9,220 bases of DNA from Flavobacteriales bacterium UBA1995 (GTDB taxonomy: Bacteria; Bacteroidota; Bacteroidia; Flavobacteriales_D; Sanyastnellaceae): positions 24,376-33,595 of the forward strand of contig DDCX01000025.1 in the NCBI GenBank assembly GCA_002336475.1, written 5' to 3'. The translations under genes were made by a program, and so were the position numbers. Below, piece after piece: positions 7,286 to 9,220 of this stretch. The notes beneath the pieces are model-generated. The model had not been told where the DNA came from and searched no databases. It saw only the letters and a list, made by a program, of their open reading frames with translations. How positions within the stretch are numbered: the stretch's first letter is position 1; each line of letters starts with the position of its first letter.

Positions 7286-7863
7286 TGGAGCACTACCAAT
7301 CCCGCTGGACCGCTGATACCCAGTCTACAGCGCCCCTTCCTCCCTTTCCTTGGGCGGGACATCAATTCGAAGAGTGTCATTTTGAAGGCCTCGATTTGAA
7401 CCACTCAGATTGGCGCGACGCCCGCTTCGAGCGCTGCACCTTTCAATCCTGTCAACTGTCAGAAATCCGGCTCACGAACGTGCGGTTCCACGGTGTCACC
7501 TTCACCGACTGTAACCTCAACAAAGTCCGTTGGACCACCCTTCAGTCCTCTTTCCTGTCCTTCAAAATAGACCGTTGCAAGGCCCCTTTGTGCGATTGGG
7601 AAGACATGGACCTGAAAGGCATGAGCCTCGAACATTCAGACCTCAGTGGCAACAACTTCTCTGGGGCTGATGCCCGTGAGACGCTCTGGTCTCAGAGCCG
7701 CCTGCGCGATGCCATTTTCCAAAGAACCGATCTGCGCGAAGCCGACTTCCGTGGTGCCACTGAATGGAGCATCGACCCTTCCGATAACCGCCTCCGTGGA
7801 GCGCGGTTTGACGCCACCGACTTGAGTGGGTTGGTCAAAGGACTGGGCATCCGTCTGGATTGA
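7285..7863 (+). CDS. Pentapeptide repeat protein (McbG/Qnr-like right-handed beta-helix)
   Basis: The 192-aa product carries pentapeptide-type units of the A(D/N)LxX kind in two runs: about residues 27-81 (FEECHFEGLDLNHSDWRDA and on) and about 104-157 (MDLKGMSLEHSDLSGNNFSGADA, shown here in part as ending SGADA, then DLREADFRGA). They should stack as a four-sided right-handed beta-helix. A less regular stretch at about 82-103 may form a loop or cap. The C-terminus, SIDPSDNRLRGARF then LSGLVKGLGIRLD (162-192), resembles the closing segment I recall from McbG-like and Flavobacteria pentapeptide proteins. Some relatives mimic DNA and protect gyrase (Qnr, McbG, MfpA), but most have no known role, so gyrase protection is only a possibility. 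No signal peptide is seen, suggesting a cytosolic protein. Its ATG overlaps the hutU stop by one base, so it is probably translationally coupled and is the last gene of the operon. Confidence 0.9.
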   Translation: MEHYQSRWTADTQSTAPLPPFPWAGHQFEECHFEGLDLNHSDWRDARFERCTFQSCQLSEIRLTNVRFHGVTFTDCNLNKVRWTTLQSSFLSFKIDRCKAPLCDWEDMDLKGMSLEHSDLSGNNFSGADARETLWSQSRLRDAIFQRTDLREADFRGATEWSIDPSDNRLRGARFDATDLSGLVKGLGIRLD

Positions 7864-7882
7864 TGCGACAGCTTCAACAAGG

Positions 7883-7917
7883 AACGCTGGAAACGTTTTA
7901 ACAAGCGTTTCGTTTCC
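7883..7917. repeat. Overlapping inverted repeats, candidate TetR operator
   Basis: In 35 nt there are three nested symmetric elements. AACGCT (7883-7888) faces AGCGTT (7904-7909) with 15 nt between. GGAAACG (7889-7895) faces CGTTTCC (7911-7917), also 15 nt apart; its core can pair alternatively with CGTTTC (7906-7911). AAACGTTT (7891-7898) is an 8-nt perfect palindrome. All are built from CGTTT/AAACG units. The cluster sits directly upstream of tetR and its right end overlaps the -33 position of the predicted tetR promoter, where a TetR dimer would block transcription. A transcription terminator for the upstream operon is less likely, since no T-run follows. Confidence 0.45.
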
Positions 7918-7943
7918 GCCGGTGGCTTCAGAGGCTATTTTTG
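7913..7943 (+). promoter_or_regulatory. Candidate promoter for tetR-tolC
   Basis: TATTTTTG (7936-7943) is a perfect match to the Bacteroidetes -7 element TAnnTTTG. TTTC (7913-7916) lies 19 nt upstream, differing by one base from the -33 TTTG. The predicted start would be near 7948-7950, giving a leader of about 13 nt before the tetR ATG, plausible for this phylum. The rest of the 99-nt gap (7864-7962) holds the inverted repeats and no gene. Confidence 0.6.
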
Positions 7944-7962
7944 CCTCCCAACACGCCGTAAA

Positions 7963-8598
7963 ATGTCCCCCGCCTCACAAGGATCTACGAAAGACACCCG
8001 CCTGGTCGACCTGCTCAAAGGGTGCGAACAGGCTTTTCGCAGATTTGGCGTACGTGCCGTGAGCATGGACGATTTGGCAACACAACTGGGGGTCTCCAAA
8101 AAGACCCTCTATCGCTATTTCAAGGACAAAGCAGACCTCGTACTCCAAGTTTTTGACCAGGCCTGCAACCGGCAAACCACGCGCACGCAAGCCCTGTCCG
8201 AAGGAGGCAACAATGCCATCGATGCAGTCATCGAAGTCATGGAGTATTTCCAAACCGAACTGAGAGAAATGCACCCCAGCATGTTGTTCGACCTGCAGAA
8301 GTATTACCCGGAAGCCATGCAACGCCTGCACCAACACAAGATGGAGGCCATGCAAGGCTACCTGATCCGCAACATCCAACGGGGCCAATCCGAAGGCCTT
8401 TTTCGGGGAGACTTCGATGCTCGGCTTATCTCCAGGCTGCACATGGCCATGGTCCAAACCATGACCGACCCCAGCACGATCGATGAGTTTGGACGGCCAT
8501 TGTCCGAATTGCAAAAGGAACTCCACACTTACCACCTCAGGGGCATTGCCACTGACAAGGGAATGGCCTACCTCCAACAACGCAACAACACCCTGTGA
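7963..8598 (+). CDS. TetR/AcrR-family transcriptional regulator
   Basis: The 211-aa protein has the family layout: an N-terminal helix-turn-helix and a helical ligand/dimer domain. The DNA-binding part spans about residues 14-60, with AFRRFGVRAVSMDDLATQLG (24-43) leading into the recognition helix SKKTLYRYFKDKADLV (45-60). The C-terminal part contains HPSMLFDLQKYYPEAM (104-119), NIQRGQSEGLFRGDFD (137-152) and a closing HLRGIATDKGMAYLQQ (191-206). This resembles, from memory, the TetR proteins that precede TolC-HlyD-RND efflux genes in Flavobacteriia. It is followed immediately by a TolC-family gene and preceded by a palindromic site overlapping its own promoter, so it probably represses itself and the efflux genes, released by an unknown ligand. 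ATG 7963 is chosen because it suits the predicted leader and the usual length. Confidence 0.93.
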   Translation: MSPASQGSTKDTRLVDLLKGCEQAFRRFGVRAVSMDDLATQLGVSKKTLYRYFKDKADLVLQVFDQACNRQTTRTQALSEGGNNAIDAVIEVMEYFQTELREMHPSMLFDLQKYYPEAMQRLHQHKMEAMQGYLIRNIQRGQSEGLFRGDFDARLISRLHMAMVQTMTDPSTIDEFGRPLSELQKELHTYHLRGIATDKGMAYLQQRNNTL

Positions 8599-8612
8599 AC
8601 ACGCCCGCCACC

Positions 8613-9220
8613 ATGCGTATCCTGCCCCTATTTTCCGCCCTGCTGCTGATGCATGGGGCCATTTTCGGCCAAGCTGCCGGTGGTGGCTCTGGCACACGGC
8701 TCACGCTTGAGGAAGCCCAGTCTCTGGCCGCGATGCGCGCTTACAACGTGCGCTATGCTTCGATTGACGCCCAAGAAGCAGCGAGCAACACGCGCGAACT
8801 CATTGCCTCTGGCTTCCCCCAAGTCAGTGGGTCGGTCGAATACAACCGTTACATCGACATTCCCACTCAGGTGTCCAGTGGCGATGCCTTCGGGTTTCCA
8901 GATTACCTCACGGCATTCCTAGGAGGGGTAGCCCAAGCCACCGGCGTCCCCCTCGATGCCCCTCCTGTCGATCCCAACGCCATCCAAGAATTTCAATTTG
9001 GAGCCGCGCAAACCATGACCGCAGGGATTACAGCCACACAACTGATTTTTAGTCCCAGTTACTTCGTGGGCATCCAAGCAGCAAAGGCCTATGCCAGTGC
9101 CATGGAAGCCTCAGAATCCAAGTCCGTGGCCGATGCGCGGCGTGCCGCTGGGGAAGGTTATGCAGCTGCTTTGGCTGCTCAAGAAAATGTGGGCATTCTC
9201 AGAGCAGCAGAAGCCCTTGC
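8613..9220 (+). CDS. TolC-family outer membrane efflux protein (partial, 5' part)
   Basis: Only the first 202 codons are in the window. The product starts with a signal peptide (MRILPLFSALLLMHGAIFGQA), followed by a Gly-rich linker, then LTLEEAQSLAAMRAYNVRYA (30-49), the first TolC-type helix. Next come ELIASGFPQVSGSVEYNRY (62-80), the turn into the first beta-strands of the outer membrane barrel, and a long Ala-rich helix (about 157-202) as in the periplasmic coiled-coil tunnel. Such proteins form the trimeric outer duct of RND or ABC export pumps. An in-frame GTG at 8595 would overlap the tetR stop (GTGA) and add six residues; ATG 8613 is preferred because it gives a normal signal peptide n-region. 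The gap to tetR is 14 nt, implying one transcript. Adaptor and pump genes would be expected past the right edge. Confidence 0.93.
   Translation, partial: MRILPLFSALLLMHGAIFGQAAGGGSGTRLTLEEAQSLAAMRAYNVRYASIDAQEAASNTRELIASGFPQVSGSVEYNRYIDIPTQVSSGDAFGFPDYLTAFLGGVAQATGVPLDAPPVDPNAIQEFQFGAAQTMTAGITATQLIFSPSYFVGIQAAKAYASAMEASESKSVADARRAAGEGYAAALAAQENVGILRAAEAL

Noticed and set aside
7975..8697. 240-aa open frame on the minus strand opposite tetR
   Set aside because: It is fully antisense to a well-supported TetR gene and the tolC start, with no recognisable domain; typical of high-GC shadow frames.

Overview
The window looks like a chromosomal segment of a high-GC member of the Bacteroidota, probably near the Flavobacteriales/Cryomorphaceae-like lineages (the genus is inferred, not identified). 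Evidence: a MurF-alanine racemase fusion of the type typical of this phylum, a long-form (about 680 aa) urocanate hydratase, a DUF5522-type Cys-rich small protein, an L13 that starts with the phylum's usual 'DTLSYKT' N-terminus, no Shine-Dalgarno sequences before the genes, and promoter-like elements of the Bacteroidetes type (TTTG, about 19-20 nt, TAnnTTTG). No tRNA, rRNA, CRISPR array, insertion sequence or phage gene was seen.

Left part, minus strand (1-1678): a ribosomal protein operon read right to left, rplM (L13), rpsI (S9), rpsB (S2, cut by the left edge). L13 appears to start with GTG, 5 nt separate rplM from rpsI, and the 103-nt rpsI-rpsB gap holds a strong two-stage hairpin just before rpsB. 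The divergent region 1679-1876 (198 nt) carries a good candidate promoter for rplM overlapping a 6-bp-stem palindrome; no gene is seen there.

Middle part, plus strand (1877-7863): five tightly packed genes that look like one transcription unit: tdk (thymidine kinase), a bifunctional murF-alr (peptidoglycan precursor synthesis), a 60-aa DUF5522-like protein, hutU (urocanate hydratase) and a pentapeptide repeat protein. Junctions are a 4-nt overlap, a 21-nt gap, a 10-nt gap and a 1-nt overlap. The functions (nucleotide salvage, cell wall, histidine breakdown) do not form one pathway, so the operon looks like a mixed growth-related unit.

Right part, plus strand (7864-9220): a 99-nt gap with overlapping inverted repeats built from CGTTT/AAACG units and a close match to a Bacteroidetes promoter, then a TetR/AcrR-type regulator, then the 5' part of a TolC-family outer membrane efflux protein running off the window. 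This arrangement suggests a self-regulated efflux operon whose pump genes would lie beyond the right edge.

Every long open frame not listed is a shadow of these genes. I found no wholly new multi-gene system; the items most worth a second look are the rpsB leader hairpin, the tetR operator region, and the two poorly characterised proteins packed around hutU.
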